From assembly GCF_000342005.1 (NCBI RefSeq), contig NZ_AOHO01000077.1, forward strand, positions 62,001 through 126,000: a stretch of 64,000 bases of DNA. Direction: 5' to 3'. Both the position numbers and the translations under genes were made by a program. The stretch comes from Amycolatopsis decaplanina DSM 44594 (GTDB lineage Bacteria > Actinomycetota > Actinomycetes > Mycobacteriales > Pseudonocardiaceae). Numbering within the stretch: position 1 is the stretch's first letter; every line of letters begins with the position of its first letter. Shown in pieces: positions 1 through 7,139 of the stretch. The notes beneath the pieces were generated by a model that ran no database searches, was not told where the DNA came from, and saw only the letters and a list, made by a program, of their open reading frames with translations.

Positions 1-2
1 AC

Positions 3-158
3 GGTTCGCCGCAGGCCGCGCTCGGCGGTTTCCGGGCGGCGCTGGTCGTGCCGCTGGTGATGGCCGTCCTCGCCGCGATCGTCATCGCGTCCGGTCGTCA
101 GCGTGTTTCGGCGAAGGAAGCCAGGTTGGCCAGCGAAGAGGCGATCCCCGCCTCGTGA
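3..158 (+). CDS. C-terminal end of an MFS-type transporter (5' end outside window)
   Basis: The frame starting at base 3 is open and ends with TGA at 156-158. It encodes one strongly hydrophobic stretch (ALVVPLVMAVLAAIVIAS) followed by a short basic, Ala-rich tail, as expected for the last membrane helix and cytoplasmic tail of a major facilitator transporter. The other two forward frames are Arg-rich or stopped. The last 61 bases overlap the 3' end of the convergent SRPBCC gene. Substrate and family cannot be judged from 51 residues; another polytopic membrane protein is possible. Confidence 0.5.
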   Translation, partial: GSPQAALGGFRAALVVPLVMAVLAAIVIASGRQRVSAKEARLASEEAIPAS

Positions 159-562
159 TCCGCCTGGCCGATGCCGGACGGCACGTCCGTCGCGGTGACG
201 GTCACTTCGGTGCCGTCGCCCGCGACGGCGAGGTCCCAGGTCATCGTCATGGTGCCCGCGAACGCCGGGTCTTCGGACTCGAAAACGGCCGACTGCACCA
301 CACGTTCCGGCGGATCCAGGTCGGCGAACCCGACTTCGACGACGTCCGTCGCGTCCGATGACTTGCCGGGCGCGGCGGACGCGTCGAGGTAGGTGAGGAT
401 CATCCGGAAGCCGCCACCGGGCCGCGGATCCCACTGCTCGATCCGGCCCCGCATGCCTTCGGGTGGCAGCCAGGTTTCGAGGGCTTCCCTGTCGAGGAGG
501 GCTTTGTAGACGGTCTCGGGCGGAGCGGCGATCACCCGGGTGCCGCTGTCGATCCTGTCCAT
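98..562 (-). CDS. SRPBCC family protein (AHSA1/START-like)
   Basis: The product of about 154 residues has the Activator-of-Hsp90-like SRPBCC pattern: an N-terminal strand (RVIAAPPETVYKALLD), then ALETWLPP, an acidic middle with GGGFRM, and the C-terminal helix SLANLASFAE. These are helix-grip folds that bind hydrophobic ligands; in actinomycetes they often accompany ArsR regulators, but none is adjacent here. I chose the ATG at 562 because the fold begins immediately after it; a longer frame to 604 adds 14 residues with no family likeness. The ligand is unknown. It converges on the upstream transporter gene and overlaps its end by 61 bases. Confidence 0.75.
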   Translation of the reverse strand: MDRIDSGTRVIAAPPETVYKALLDREALETWLPPEGMRGRIEQWDPRPGGGFRMILTYLDASAAPGKSSDATDVVEVGFADLDPPERVVQSAVFESEDPAFAGTMTMTWDLAVAGDGTEVTVTATDVPSGIGQADHEAGIASSLANLASFAETR

Positions 563-612
563 GGTCTCGAGTCTAGGGCGGATAAGCTGATCATCGCGGA
601 TCACGGACGTCG

Positions 613-1119
613 GTGGTCCGGGGAGGGGTGATCCACATCGAGTACTTCACCGCCTGGTCCGCCTTCCTCGGCGGCTGGCTCCTAGTCGCCGGGCCCATGT
701 ACCAGGGCGCGCTCGAACTCCGCGAGGAAAGCGAGCGGTTCGGAGATCTGCGGTCGGTCAAGGACACGCCCCGCCCCTCCTACGGCGAGCCCGTTTCGCG
801 CTGGTGGTGGCTGCTGCCGCCGGTGGCCATCGCCAAGGAACGCCGGCGGCGGCGCAAGGTGCACCGCGAGGTCATGAAGTCGTTCACGGCCGAGCAGCGG
901 CGCACCATGGCCACCTTCGCCAACAAGGCCCGCGGCTGGTTCATCGTGACCGCGGGCGCCTTCTTCATCGCCCTCAAGGAAACGTGGCACCTGAATCATC
1001 TGTACCACTGGCCTTTGTGGATCTATTTCGCGCTGGTGCTCGTCCCGCTGGCGCTGAGTTTCGCCCACACGTCACGGGGTGTCCGGCTCACCGTCCTCAT
1101 CATGGGTTCCGAGGAGTGA
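613..1119 (+). CDS. Hypothetical membrane protein
   Basis: The product of up to 168 residues has no recognised domain. There is an N-terminal hydrophobic segment (about residues 14-33), a long basic cytoplasmic stretch (KERRRRRKVHREV around residues 77-89), and two C-terminal hydrophobic segments (about 108-125 and 135-153), giving a three-helix membrane topology. The start is uncertain: GTG at 613 or GTG at 628, the latter lying directly against a purine-rich GGGGAGGGG. The 3' end overlaps the convergent amidase gene by 20 bases. The length, hydropathy and codon usage support a real gene, but nothing indicates its role. Confidence 0.6.
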   Translation: MVRGGVIHIEYFTAWSAFLGGWLLVAGPMYQGALELREESERFGDLRSVKDTPRPSYGEPVSRWWWLLPPVAIAKERRRRRKVHREVMKSFTAEQRRTMATFANKARGWFIVTAGAFFIALKETWHLNHLYHWPLWIYFALVLVPLALSFAHTSRGVRLTVLIMGSEE

Positions 1120-2098
1120 TGGTGTCGCGGGTGATCGACTCCACCTTCTCCTGCGCCTTCTTGGCGTCGGTGACCCAGAGCTTGTAGAAGTCGAACGGGC
1201 AGTCCGCCACGCCCTTGTCGCCTTCGCCGGCGTCCTGCACGCCGGTGTAACCGCGGTGCAGCAGCTTGAAGATGTGGTTCTGCGACTGGTCGTAGGCCCG
1301 CGCGTCGCGGATCGCCGAGACCGACAGCTGCGCGTACTGGATCCCGTATTCCTCTTCGCCGGTCTCGCCGAGCGTGCGCCCGTCGAAGCCGATGATCGCG
1401 GAATGGCCGAAGTACGAGTACACGCCGTCGAAACCGGCGGCGTTCGCCACGGCCACGTAGCAGTTGTTGGCCCATGCCATCGCCTTGGCCATCAGGACCT
1501 GCTGCTCCTTGGCCGGGTACATGTAGCCCTGGCAGCGCACGATCAGTTCGGCGCCCTTCATCGCGCAGTCGCGCCAGATCTCCGGGTAGTTCCCGTCGTC
1601 GCAGATGATCAGCGAGATCTTCATGCCCTTGGGGCCGTCGCTGACGTAGGTGTCTTCGCCGGGGTACCAGCCTTCGATCGGGCACCACGGCAGGATCTTG
1701 CGGTACTTCTGGACGATCTCGCCGCGGTCGTTGATGAGCACGAGCGTGTTGTACGGCGGCTTGTCCGGGTGGTCTTCGTGCCGCTCGCCGGTGATGGAGA
1801 AAACGCCCCAGGTCCGGGCTTCCCGGCACGCGGCGGCGAAGATCTCGGTCTCCTCGCCGGGGATGGTCGCCGCGGTCTCGTACATCTCGCCCGCGTCGTA
1901 CATGATGCCCTGCGTCGAGTACTCCGGGAACACCACGAGGTCCATGCCCGGCAGTCCGGACTTCATGCCCACCACCATTTCGGCGATCTTGCGGGCGTTG
2001 CCGAGGACCTCGGCCTTGGTGTGCAGGCGCGGCATCTTGTAGTTGACCACCGCGACGCCGACCGTGTCGGGGCTGGCGGAAATGTCACCGTGTCGCAT
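1100..2098 (-). CDS. amiE: Aliphatic amidase (nitrilase superfamily)
   Basis: Hydrolyses short aliphatic amides to the acid and ammonia in the cytoplasm. The 332-residue protein aligns with the Pseudomonas aliphatic amidase even in numbering: Glu59 (in VFPEYSTQG), Lys134 (YRKILPWCP), Glu142 and the nucleophile Cys166 (IICDDGNYP) form the catalytic set. Family members are about 345 residues, so it is full length. The ATG at 2098 has AAAGGAG at a good distance. It overlaps the 3' end of the AmiS/UreI channel gene by 14 bases, so uptake and hydrolysis are probably translationally coupled, as in other ami operons. Formamidase is the nearest alternative function; acetamide or a similar short amide is the likely substrate. 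Confidence 0.9.
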   Translation of the reverse strand: MRHGDISASPDTVGVAVVNYKMPRLHTKAEVLGNARKIAEMVVGMKSGLPGMDLVVFPEYSTQGIMYDAGEMYETAATIPGEETEIFAAACREARTWGVFSITGERHEDHPDKPPYNTLVLINDRGEIVQKYRKILPWCPIEGWYPGEDTYVSDGPKGMKISLIICDDGNYPEIWRDCAMKGAELIVRCQGYMYPAKEQQVLMAKAMAWANNCYVAVANAAGFDGVYSYFGHSAIIGFDGRTLGETGEEEYGIQYAQLSVSAIRDARAYDQSQNHIFKLLHRGYTGVQDAGEGDKGVADCPFDFYKLWVTDAKKAQEKVESITRDTITPRNP

Positions 2099-2708
2099 GA
2101 AGACTCCTTTTCTCCGAACGGTTTTTCAGGACGTCGAGTGATCCGGCCGCCGCGATCAGCGCCACCGCGATCGCGGCCGCGAGCAGTGCGGTGCCTCCGT
2201 CGCTGTGGTACGCGCCGATGAGGCCGAGAAAGGCGGGCAGCGTGCACGTCGGCTGGCTGAGCAGCAGGACGGTCCAGCCGGTGAACCGCGTCAGATGCTC
2301 CTTGCCGAGGCCGAGCACCAGGAAGAACAAGGTCCACAGCAGAGCCCAGGACAGCCAGATGACACCGAACACCGGGTCGTTGTCATGCCAGAAGGCGATT
2401 CCCGCGTACACCACGGCGGCGCCCGCCACGAAGAGCGAGAACCAGCCGATGCCTTCGGGCGCCAGGCCGGCGAGGTTCGCGATGCCGACGTACAGATAGG
2501 TGAAACCGAACAGGTACAGGCCGGACGCGGCGAGGATCGCGTCCTGGTCCCCGTCCGCCTGCACGATCAGCACGGTCGGGGTGACGCACTGCAGTGCGCC
2601 GACGAAGAGGTTCAGCACCGCCGCCGAACGCGGTGGTATCCGGCCGAGCAACATCAGGCCGTTGATCATCAAGGCGGCGCCGACGTAGAGCAGGCCCACG
2701 TTGCCCAT
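2085..2708 (-). CDS. amiS: AmiS/UreI family amide or urea channel
   Basis: A 207-residue polytopic inner-membrane protein with six to seven hydrophobic segments, opening with NVGLLYVGAALMINGLMLLG, typical of the AmiS/UreI family that conducts urea or short amides. The internal segments GLYLFGFTYLYVGIANL and FGVIWLSWALLWTLFF are characteristic of the family. I chose the ATG at 2708 because GGAGG sits five bases upstream; the GTG at 2714 would be too close to it. It lies upstream of and overlaps the amidase gene, so it is read first in the operon. Two imperfect TTCAnnTGRAA sites lie 23-50 bases upstream of its start and are candidate operators for the nearby MarR-type regulator. Confidence 0.88.
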   Translation of the reverse strand: MGNVGLLYVGAALMINGLMLLGRIPPRSAAVLNLFVGALQCVTPTVLIVQADGDQDAILAASGLYLFGFTYLYVGIANLAGLAPEGIGWFSLFVAGAAVVYAGIAFWHDNDPVFGVIWLSWALLWTLFFLVLGLGKEHLTRFTGWTVLLLSQPTCTLPAFLGLIGAYHSDGGTALLAAAIAVALIAAAGSLDVLKNRSEKRSLHATR

Positions 2709-2730
2709 GCTCACCTCCGCGTAATCGATG

Positions 2731-2758
2731 TCACATGGAATAATTTCAAATGAAAGTA
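2731..2758. promoter_or_regulatory. Candidate tandem operator upstream of amiS
   Basis: Two imperfect copies of TTCAnnTGRAA lie here: TCACATGGAA at 2731-2740 and TTTCAAATGAAAGTAT at 2744-2759, with centres 15 bp apart. The second has 5-bp arms TTTCA/TGAAA. The same pattern recurs at 3908-3923 between the AmiC-like gene and the MarR gene, which suggests one shared regulator. The A/T-rich character stands out in this GC-rich DNA. Assignment to the MarR protein is inference. Confidence 0.45.
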
Positions 2759-2794
2759 TGTGGTGCGCCGGAGCGAGTCAAGGGGGGTGTTGGT

Positions 2795-3871
2795 TCAGAG
2801 CCGGGTGAGGACTTCGAAGTCGTAGCCGTCGGCTACCGCGAGATGGACGTGCTGGTCGGCCTGCTGCCCGCGGAACTCGATCGTGCCACGCGGACCGTGG
2901 TAGGCGACGCCGTCGATCGCCGCGTTGAGCGCGGGCAGATCGGGTGTTCCCGCCCGGCGGACGAGTTCCGCCAGCGTGTGCAGTCCCTCGTAACAGGATT
3001 CGGCGGCGTTGTTCAGAGCAGGGGCGCCGGGGCCGTTGCGGTCGACGTAGCGGCCGAGCAGGTCCATCGCGTCGGCCGTGACCATGGAACGGAAGTAGGC
3101 GGCGGAGACGTAGAGGTCGGTGGTGGCGTTCGCGCCGCTCGCGAGGAGCATGTTCTCCTCCATCAGCGGGCTGAACCGGATCAGCCGGTCGCCGAGCCCG
3201 TGCGCGGCGAAGGCCCGGTTGAAGCGCACCGCGTCCTGTCCGACCAGCAACATGAGCACACCGTCGCTTGTGGACCGTTCGACCTTGCGGACCATTGTGG
3301 ACATGTCGCCCGCGCCGAGCCCGACGAACGCCTCGCCGGTGATGCGCAGATCGAGATCCTTCGCGTACTGGCGGATCGCGCGGGTCGACCGGTGTGGCCA
3401 GACGTAGTCGTCGCCGACGACGAACCAGCGCCGGGCGCCGAGGTGGTCGCGCAGCCAGCGCAGTGCCGGTTCGATCTGGCAGCGCGGCGTCTCGCCCGTG
3501 CAGAAGATGCCCGAGCGGCGCTCGCCGCCTTCGTAGAGCGAGGTGTACACGTACGGCACCCTGTCGGCCACGACCGGCGCGAGCGCGTGCCGGATCGACG
3601 AGATGTGCCAGCCGCTCACCGCGTCGACCCGCCCGCTGTCGACGAGACGCCGCAAGTCGCCGGCTACTTGCGTGGGACTGCCGCCGCCGTCGACCACCTC
3701 GGCCTCGACCTGCCTGCCGAGGATGCCGCCGGCTTCGTTGAGTTCGTGGACGGCCAGTTCCGTGATCGCCTCGCACGACGGGCCGAACAGTCCGGCGGGC
3801 CCCTGTAACGGGACCACCATGGCCACACGCCAGGTGTCGTCACGGGGCCTGGTGGCGAGGCGTAGGGGCAT
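2795..3871 (-). CDS. AmiC-like amide-sensing periplasmic-binding-fold protein
   Basis: The 358-residue protein has the type I periplasmic-binding fold of branched-chain amino acid/amide receptors (VAMVVPLQGPAGLFGPSCEAITELAV near the N terminus, then LNEAGGILGRQVEAEVVDGGG). There is no signal peptide or lipobox: the N terminus is MPLRLATRPRDDTWRV. This argues for a cytoplasmic sensor like Pseudomonas AmiC rather than an ABC-transporter receptor; no ABC permease genes are nearby. GGAGCGCC precedes the ATG. It points towards amiS-amiE on the same strand, 86 bases before amiS, and is divergent from a MarR regulator. AmiC acts with the antiterminator AmiR, but no ANTAR protein is present, so the output mechanism here must differ. 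Confidence 0.75.
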   Translation of the reverse strand: MPLRLATRPRDDTWRVAMVVPLQGPAGLFGPSCEAITELAVHELNEAGGILGRQVEAEVVDGGGSPTQVAGDLRRLVDSGRVDAVSGWHISSIRHALAPVVADRVPYVYTSLYEGGERRSGIFCTGETPRCQIEPALRWLRDHLGARRWFVVGDDYVWPHRSTRAIRQYAKDLDLRITGEAFVGLGAGDMSTMVRKVERSTSDGVLMLLVGQDAVRFNRAFAAHGLGDRLIRFSPLMEENMLLASGANATTDLYVSAAYFRSMVTADAMDLLGRYVDRNGPGAPALNNAAESCYEGLHTLAELVRRAGTPDLPALNAAIDGVAYHGPRGTIEFRGQQADQHVHLAVADGYDFEVLTRL

Positions 3872-3907
3872 GGCGCTCCGTGCGGTGGCCCGGTAAGGTC
3901 AAAGTGC

Positions 3908-3923
3908 TTTCACCTGGAAGTAT
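3908..3923. promoter_or_regulatory. Candidate operator between the amiC-like and MarR genes
   Basis: TTTCACCTGGAAGTAT matches the element upstream of amiS (TTTCAAATGAAAGTAT) at 13 of 16 positions and has the same TTCA-nn-TGRAA symmetry. It sits 36 bases from both divergent starts (3871 and 3959), a position suited to controlling both promoters. The link to the MarR protein is inferred. Confidence 0.45.
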
Positions 3924-3958
3924 TGCGAGGGTGTCCGGTTTTGGCAAGGGGACGGGAT

Positions 3959-4369
3959 ATGGGGACACGCGGCGTCACGACCGCCGGAAGGTCGCTCACC
4001 GGCTCGCTCACCCGTGCCGCCCGTGCCGTCGCCGCCAAGGTGGAACAGGTGCTCGCCAAGGAAGGTCTCACCCTGGACCAGTGGCTGGTGCTGGACGCTT
4101 TGAGCGGCAAGGGCGGCCTCGCCATGGCCGACCTCGCCGACCGGACGCTGGCCACCGCCCCGACGCTGACGAGGGTGGTCGACAAACTGGTGACCACCGC
4201 GCAGGCCTACCGCGAGGTCGACGCCGCCGACAGGCGCCGCGTGCTGGTCCACCTCAGCGCCCGCGGCCGGGCGACGTACCGGCGCGTGGCCGCGAAGGTG
4301 TCCGAAGTGGAAGCCGGGCTCGACGTGCCGGACGAAGTGCTCGTGGCGTTGCGGGGACTCGGCGACTGA
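3959..4369 (+). CDS. MarR-family transcriptional regulator of the amide cluster
   Basis: The 136-residue protein has the winged-helix MarR layout: an N-terminal dimerisation helix (SLTRAARAVAAKVEQVLAKEG), then LTLDQWLVLDALS, the recognition helix region MADLADRTLATAPTLTRVVDKLV, and the wing VDAADRRRVLVHLSARGRA, where the D..DRR signature is clear. AAGGGGACGGGAT precedes the ATG at 3959. It is divergently transcribed from the AmiC-like/amiS/amiE genes across 87 bp that contain the shared palindrome. It probably represses the amide genes and itself, with an amide or product as inducer (inference). The gene ends three bases before the stop of the convergent membrane gene. Confidence 0.82.
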   Translation: MGTRGVTTAGRSLTGSLTRAARAVAAKVEQVLAKEGLTLDQWLVLDALSGKGGLAMADLADRTLATAPTLTRVVDKLVTTAQAYREVDAADRRRVLVHLSARGRATYRRVAAKVSEVEAGLDVPDEVLVALRGLGD

Positions 4370-4372
4370 AGG

Positions 4373-5020
4373 TCAGGCATGCGGCGGGTACGGCATCGGC
4401 CGTGCCGGTGATTTCGCCTTGGCCAGCGCGACGATGCCGAGGACTCCGGCGACGACGAGCGCGACGAACACGAACAGCGCGGCCACCACGTACACCACGC
4501 GAAAGCCGGTGACGTCCGAAAGCAGTCCACCGAGGACCGGCGCGAGCACCAAAGCGAGGACACCGAGGCCCGCTGCCACCCCGGCCGCGGCGCCGCGGCC
4601 GGTCCTGAGCCGCCGGATCAGCGCGACGGTCACGCCGAGGGCGGCGCCCGCGCCGAGTCCGTTGAGCACCCGGCCGACCAGGAGCAGGCCGCTGCTGGGG
4701 ACGAAGGCGACCAGCAATACGCCCAGGAGCATCAAAACGATCGCGGGCACGGTCACCGACGTCGGGAAGCGCCCGCCGAGCAGCAGGCCCGCCGGGAAGG
4801 CGAGCGCGGCCGCGACGAGGTACGCGACGAGGCCGTTCAGCAGCAGGGACTGGTTGGACATGCCCAGGTCGATCTGCAGGGCAGACCCGCCGTCGAAGCG
4901 GTAGATCACCGTCAGCAGGAACAGGCCGATGAGCGCGGCGAACCCGGGCCCGATGACCAGCCACCACGGAGGCCCGTCGGCCGGATGCGGGTCGCGCTGT
5001 GTCGGCGTCGGCACGTACAT
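4373..5020 (-). CDS. Six-helix MFS-like membrane protein (half-length)
   Basis: The product of about 215 residues has roughly six hydrophobic segments and motifs of one MFS half: GRFPTSVTVPAIVLMLLGVL, GRVLNGLGAGAALGVTVALIRR (the motif-B-like helix) and a GGLLSDVTGFRVVYVV segment. It is half the usual 400-residue MFS length, with its own start and stop and no second half nearby, so it is either a stable six-helix relative or a truncated transporter. I chose the ATG at 5020 because AGGT lies seven bases upstream; an in-frame GTG at 5026 is possible. Convergent with the MarR gene. Function unknown. Confidence 0.65.
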   Translation of the reverse strand: MYVPTPTQRDPHPADGPPWWLVIGPGFAALIGLFLLTVIYRFDGGSALQIDLGMSNQSLLLNGLVAYLVAAALAFPAGLLLGGRFPTSVTVPAIVLMLLGVLLVAFVPSSGLLLVGRVLNGLGAGAALGVTVALIRRLRTGRGAAAGVAAGLGVLALVLAPVLGGLLSDVTGFRVVYVVAALFVFVALVVAGVLGIVALAKAKSPARPMPYPPHA

Positions 5021-5078
5021 GCGCACAACCTATAGCGCCCCGCGATGCGGATGGACCACTTCGCGGGGAAACCGGACC

Positions 5079-5249
5079 TCAGCGCCCGCGGCGTTGCGGA
5101 GTCGCGGCGATTCCACCGGGAAGCCCGTGGTGGGTGTATGTCGCGACGAGCTCGTTCCACTCGGTGTAGAGCGGGCAGAGGCGGTCATAGAACCGACCGA
5201 ACTCCGCAGCTAGTGCGAGCATCTCGGCATGTAGGTTCTCGACGCTCAT
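5079..5249 (-). CDS. Small hypothetical protein
   Basis: A 56-residue product beginning MSVENLHAEMLALAAEFGR with an amphipathic helix (LHAEMLALAAEFGRFYDRLCPLY) and a short basic tail. No family is recognised. The ribosome-binding site is weak, with AAAGGA about 20 bases upstream, so the start is tentative. It lies in the degraded patch between the half-MFS gene and tRNA-Arg, downstream of the DUF397 gene and a strong hairpin, and may be a remnant or a component of the same small-gene unit. Confidence 0.4.
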   Translation of the reverse strand: MSVENLHAEMLALAAEFGRFYDRLCPLYTEWNELVATYTHHGLPGGIAATPQRRGR

Positions 5250-5288
5250 TCGGGGTGTTCGATCCTTTCGGTTGCATGGAAACGCGAG

Positions 5289-5317
5289 GGCCCCGACGCC
5301 ACGTCTACGTCGGGGCC
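5289..5317. terminator. Hairpin ahead of the 56-residue gene
   Basis: Inverted repeat GGCCCCGACG (5289-5298) / CGTCGGGGCC (5308-5317), perfect 10-bp arms with a nine-base loop. It lies 40 bases upstream of the small gene at 5079-5249 and downstream of the DUF397 gene, so it could act as a terminator or leader attenuator on the minus strand. There is no clear U-tract. Confidence 0.5.
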
Positions 5318-5384
5318 TTCGCCCCCATCCGGGCCCGCTCGCCTGGCCCTCACCGCGCAGTTCGCGACGCGGTGGTCTGGAACC

Positions 5385-5422
5385 CGGCCGACGTGCCCGC
5401 AAGGGGACAGGCACGTCGGCCG
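5385..5422 (-). terminator. Strong terminator hairpin after the DUF397 gene
   Basis: Perfect 13-bp arms CGGCCGACGTGCC (5385-5397) and GGCACGTCGGCCG (5410-5422) with a 12-base loop, starting 17 bases beyond the stop codon of the DUF397 gene on the minus strand. A typical GC-rich actinobacterial terminator without a U-tract. Confidence 0.7.
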
Positions 5423-5438
5423 GAGCTTCGAGGTACCG

Positions 5439-5657
5439 CTAGACGACCATGTCGTCGAACTCGCCATCCCGCGCGCCAGTGAGGAAGGCGGCGATCTCGC
5501 GCTTGGTGAACGGGAGGGTGCCCTCTGCGGGGCGATTGCTGTTGCGTAGCGCGATCTCGCCGGTCGGCGTCACCGCCAGCTCGACGCACGCGCCCTCGCC
5601 GACACTCGCCTTCGCCTTTCGCCACGCGAGACCGTCATTGGCGATGTTGTGAGACAA
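5439..5657 (-). CDS. DUF397 domain protein
   Basis: The 72-residue product carries the DUF397 pattern: WRKAKASVGEGACVELA, then a strand with ALRNSN, and a C-terminal FTKREIAAFLTGARDGEFDD. DUF397 proteins are abundant in Streptomyces-type actinomycetes, usually beside an XRE-type regulator with which they may form an antitoxin-like or signalling pair. Here the upstream neighbour (5671-5892) is not an XRE protein. I chose the TTG at 5657 because AAGGAG lies eight bases upstream and the product then starts with SHNIANDG, matching the family length; no ATG fits. It is 13 bases downstream of the preceding small gene, so they are probably co-transcribed. Confidence 0.8.
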   Translation of the reverse strand: MSHNIANDGLAWRKAKASVGEGACVELAVTPTGEIALRNSNRPAEGTLPFTKREIAAFLTGARDGEFDDMVV

Positions 5658-5670
5658 CGAAATTGCTCCT

Positions 5671-5892
5671 TCAGTTGCGGGGGTTTGTGCTGGAGACAGG
5701 CTCCAGCACCACGGCATCTGCTGCCGTGGATCGGGGCCGGGAGATTCCGCTCTCCCGGCAGGAACGCAGTTCCTCAAGCGCGCTGTCTCGCGTCTCTTGA
5801 TCAGCGTCTGGAGATAGTGCCTCAACAAGACGGTCATAGAGGCCGGGTGACACCATCGTGTGCCTGCCGTTCTTGTCGATCCGATAGTTCAT
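5671..5892 (-). CDS. Small hypothetical protein upstream of DUF397
   Basis: A 73-residue product starting MNYRIDKNGRHTMVSPGLYD, with a helical middle (LVEALSPDADQETRDSALEELRSC) and a Ser/Pro-rich tail. No family is recognised. The ATG has GAGGCG six bases upstream. It is followed after 13 bases by the DUF397 gene, occupying the slot normally held by an XRE-family regulator. It may be a partner of the DUF397 protein; this rests only on gene order. Confidence 0.55.
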   Translation of the reverse strand: MNYRIDKNGRHTMVSPGLYDRLVEALSPDADQETRDSALEELRSCRESGISRPRSTAADAVVLEPVSSTNPRN

Positions 5893-5981
5893 GTCGCCTC
5901 TATTCGTTGCGGGTGGATGGAAGGTTTGGATACCTCTTCAGCGCGTCGAAGGGCGACGCGCTGACCAGGCGGATCAAGGGG

Positions 5982-6370
5982 TCACCGTCGTGCGGTGAGT
6001 ACGCGCGGCTTCTCGCCGACATCGCGCCCGGCCCACCAGGCGAACCGGATCCGCGAGATCGAGTCCGTGATCTGCTCGCACGTCGGCGCGGGAAGATCCG
6101 CGTTCCACAGCACGGTCAGCGAGTGTTTGGAGATCTCGACGATCTGCACGTTGAACGCCGAGGTGTTCCCATCGCGCCATCAACCAATGGCCGAGCATCA
6201 TCTCGCCGGCCATCTGCCGAGGGGCGTGGACCATGTACGGCTCGGCGACGCGGTCGGTTTGGAGGCGGGCGTGTCGCAGCGCGTTCGAGTGGCCTTCTTG
6301 GCATCGGGGAACGAGCCACCGAACGTCGGGGTCGGCCAACTCCGCGGTGAGGTAGTAGTGGATTCGCCCG
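5982..6370 (-). pseudogene. Frameshifted orphan coding remnant
   Basis: Two overlapping frames appear to belong to one protein of about 130 residues. The upstream part (from about IHYYLTAELADPDVRWLVPR near 6370 to MMLGHWLMARW near 6178) is in frame with the broken transferase gene upstream. The downstream part (DGNTSAFNVQIVEISKHS to RVLTARR, stop at 5982-5984) is in another frame that opens only after a TGA at 6180-6182. Both pieces have natural amino-acid composition, unlike the third frame. No start codon is evident, so the gene looks decapitated and frameshifted. The family is unrecognised; an origin in a mobile element beside tRNA-Arg is plausible. Confidence 0.4.
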
Positions 6371-7088
6371 CCGAGGATCCGGCCGACGTAGCCGAGCGCT
6401 TCCCGACCGCCGCCGAAGTGCACGCCCCGCCCGCGCAGCTCGACGTCCTGCCAACCCGTCAGGCTGCCGGTCCGTGCCGCGACGTATCCCCACCACCCCA
6501 CGAGCCCGAGCGGCGCGACAATCGCCCAGGCGGCGAACGCCACGAATAACGATTCGGTGTAGACCCTGCTCTGGGTGATCGCCATCGGGGCACCCGCCCA
6601 GAGCGCGACGAGCACCAGGCCGACGCGGTCCCCGCCGACGAGGCGGCCGATCCGCTCCAACCCGCACGCGGCGGTGATCCCGGCGACCGTCGACACGATC
6701 AGGCCGGCCGCGACGAGCGGTACGCCCGTTTGGCCTATGACGTTGATCGTCCACGGGTACAGGGGAAGAAGCCCAGCGGCGCGTCCGCGTACGGCTGCCC
6801 GGCCGCGTCCAGGGTGCCGGTCATGCCGCGGTAGCCGTGCTCGGCCAGCTGCAGGTACCACTGCCCGTCCCAGGCGGTGAGCCGGTCGATGACGGGCAAG
6901 CCACGCTGGGCCGCCATCGCGGTGAGCATGACCACACTGACGACGCGGACGGCCAGGAACACGAGTCCGGCCCGGAAGGCCCAGAGCCGGGCCAGGGTCG
7001 CCACCGAGGCATCCCGAGATGCTCCGGCGGTGCGATCCGCTCGGCCCTGGCGCGAATCCAAAGTGCTGAGTTTGTGCTGACTCAGCAC
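6371..7088 (-). pseudogene. Degraded mannosyltransferase-like membrane protein gene
   Basis: The N-terminal part (start near 7088) contains a membrane helix and LTAWDGQWYLQLAEHGYRG, which resembles the catalytic first loop of PIG-V-like or GT39-like actinobacterial mannosyltransferases (normally about 400 residues). At GGGG (6762-6765, forward strand) one base appears to be missing: the frame runs off as CTRGRSTS, while the -1 frame continues naturally as LYPWTINVIGQTG. Downstream, helices continue (GLERIGRLVGG, SRVYTESLFVAFAAWAIV), but then jump directly to APLGLVGWWGYVAARTGSLTGW, so a middle segment also seems deleted. After GYVGRILGG the homology ends and a different reading frame is fused. 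Non-functional unless the frameshift is a sequence error. Confidence 0.6.
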
Positions 7089-7104
7089 CTTCTGAGTTTG
7101 AGAT

Positions 7105-7133
7105 GGCTGGTCACACAGTGCGTGTGACCAGCC
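7105..7133 (-). terminator. Terminator hairpin after tRNA-Arg
   Basis: Perfect 12-bp arms GGCTGGTCACAC (7105-7116) and GTGTGACCAGCC (7122-7133) with loop AGTGC, starting seven bases beyond the tRNA 3' end on the minus strand. Confidence 0.75.
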
Positions 7134-7139
7134 GCGACG

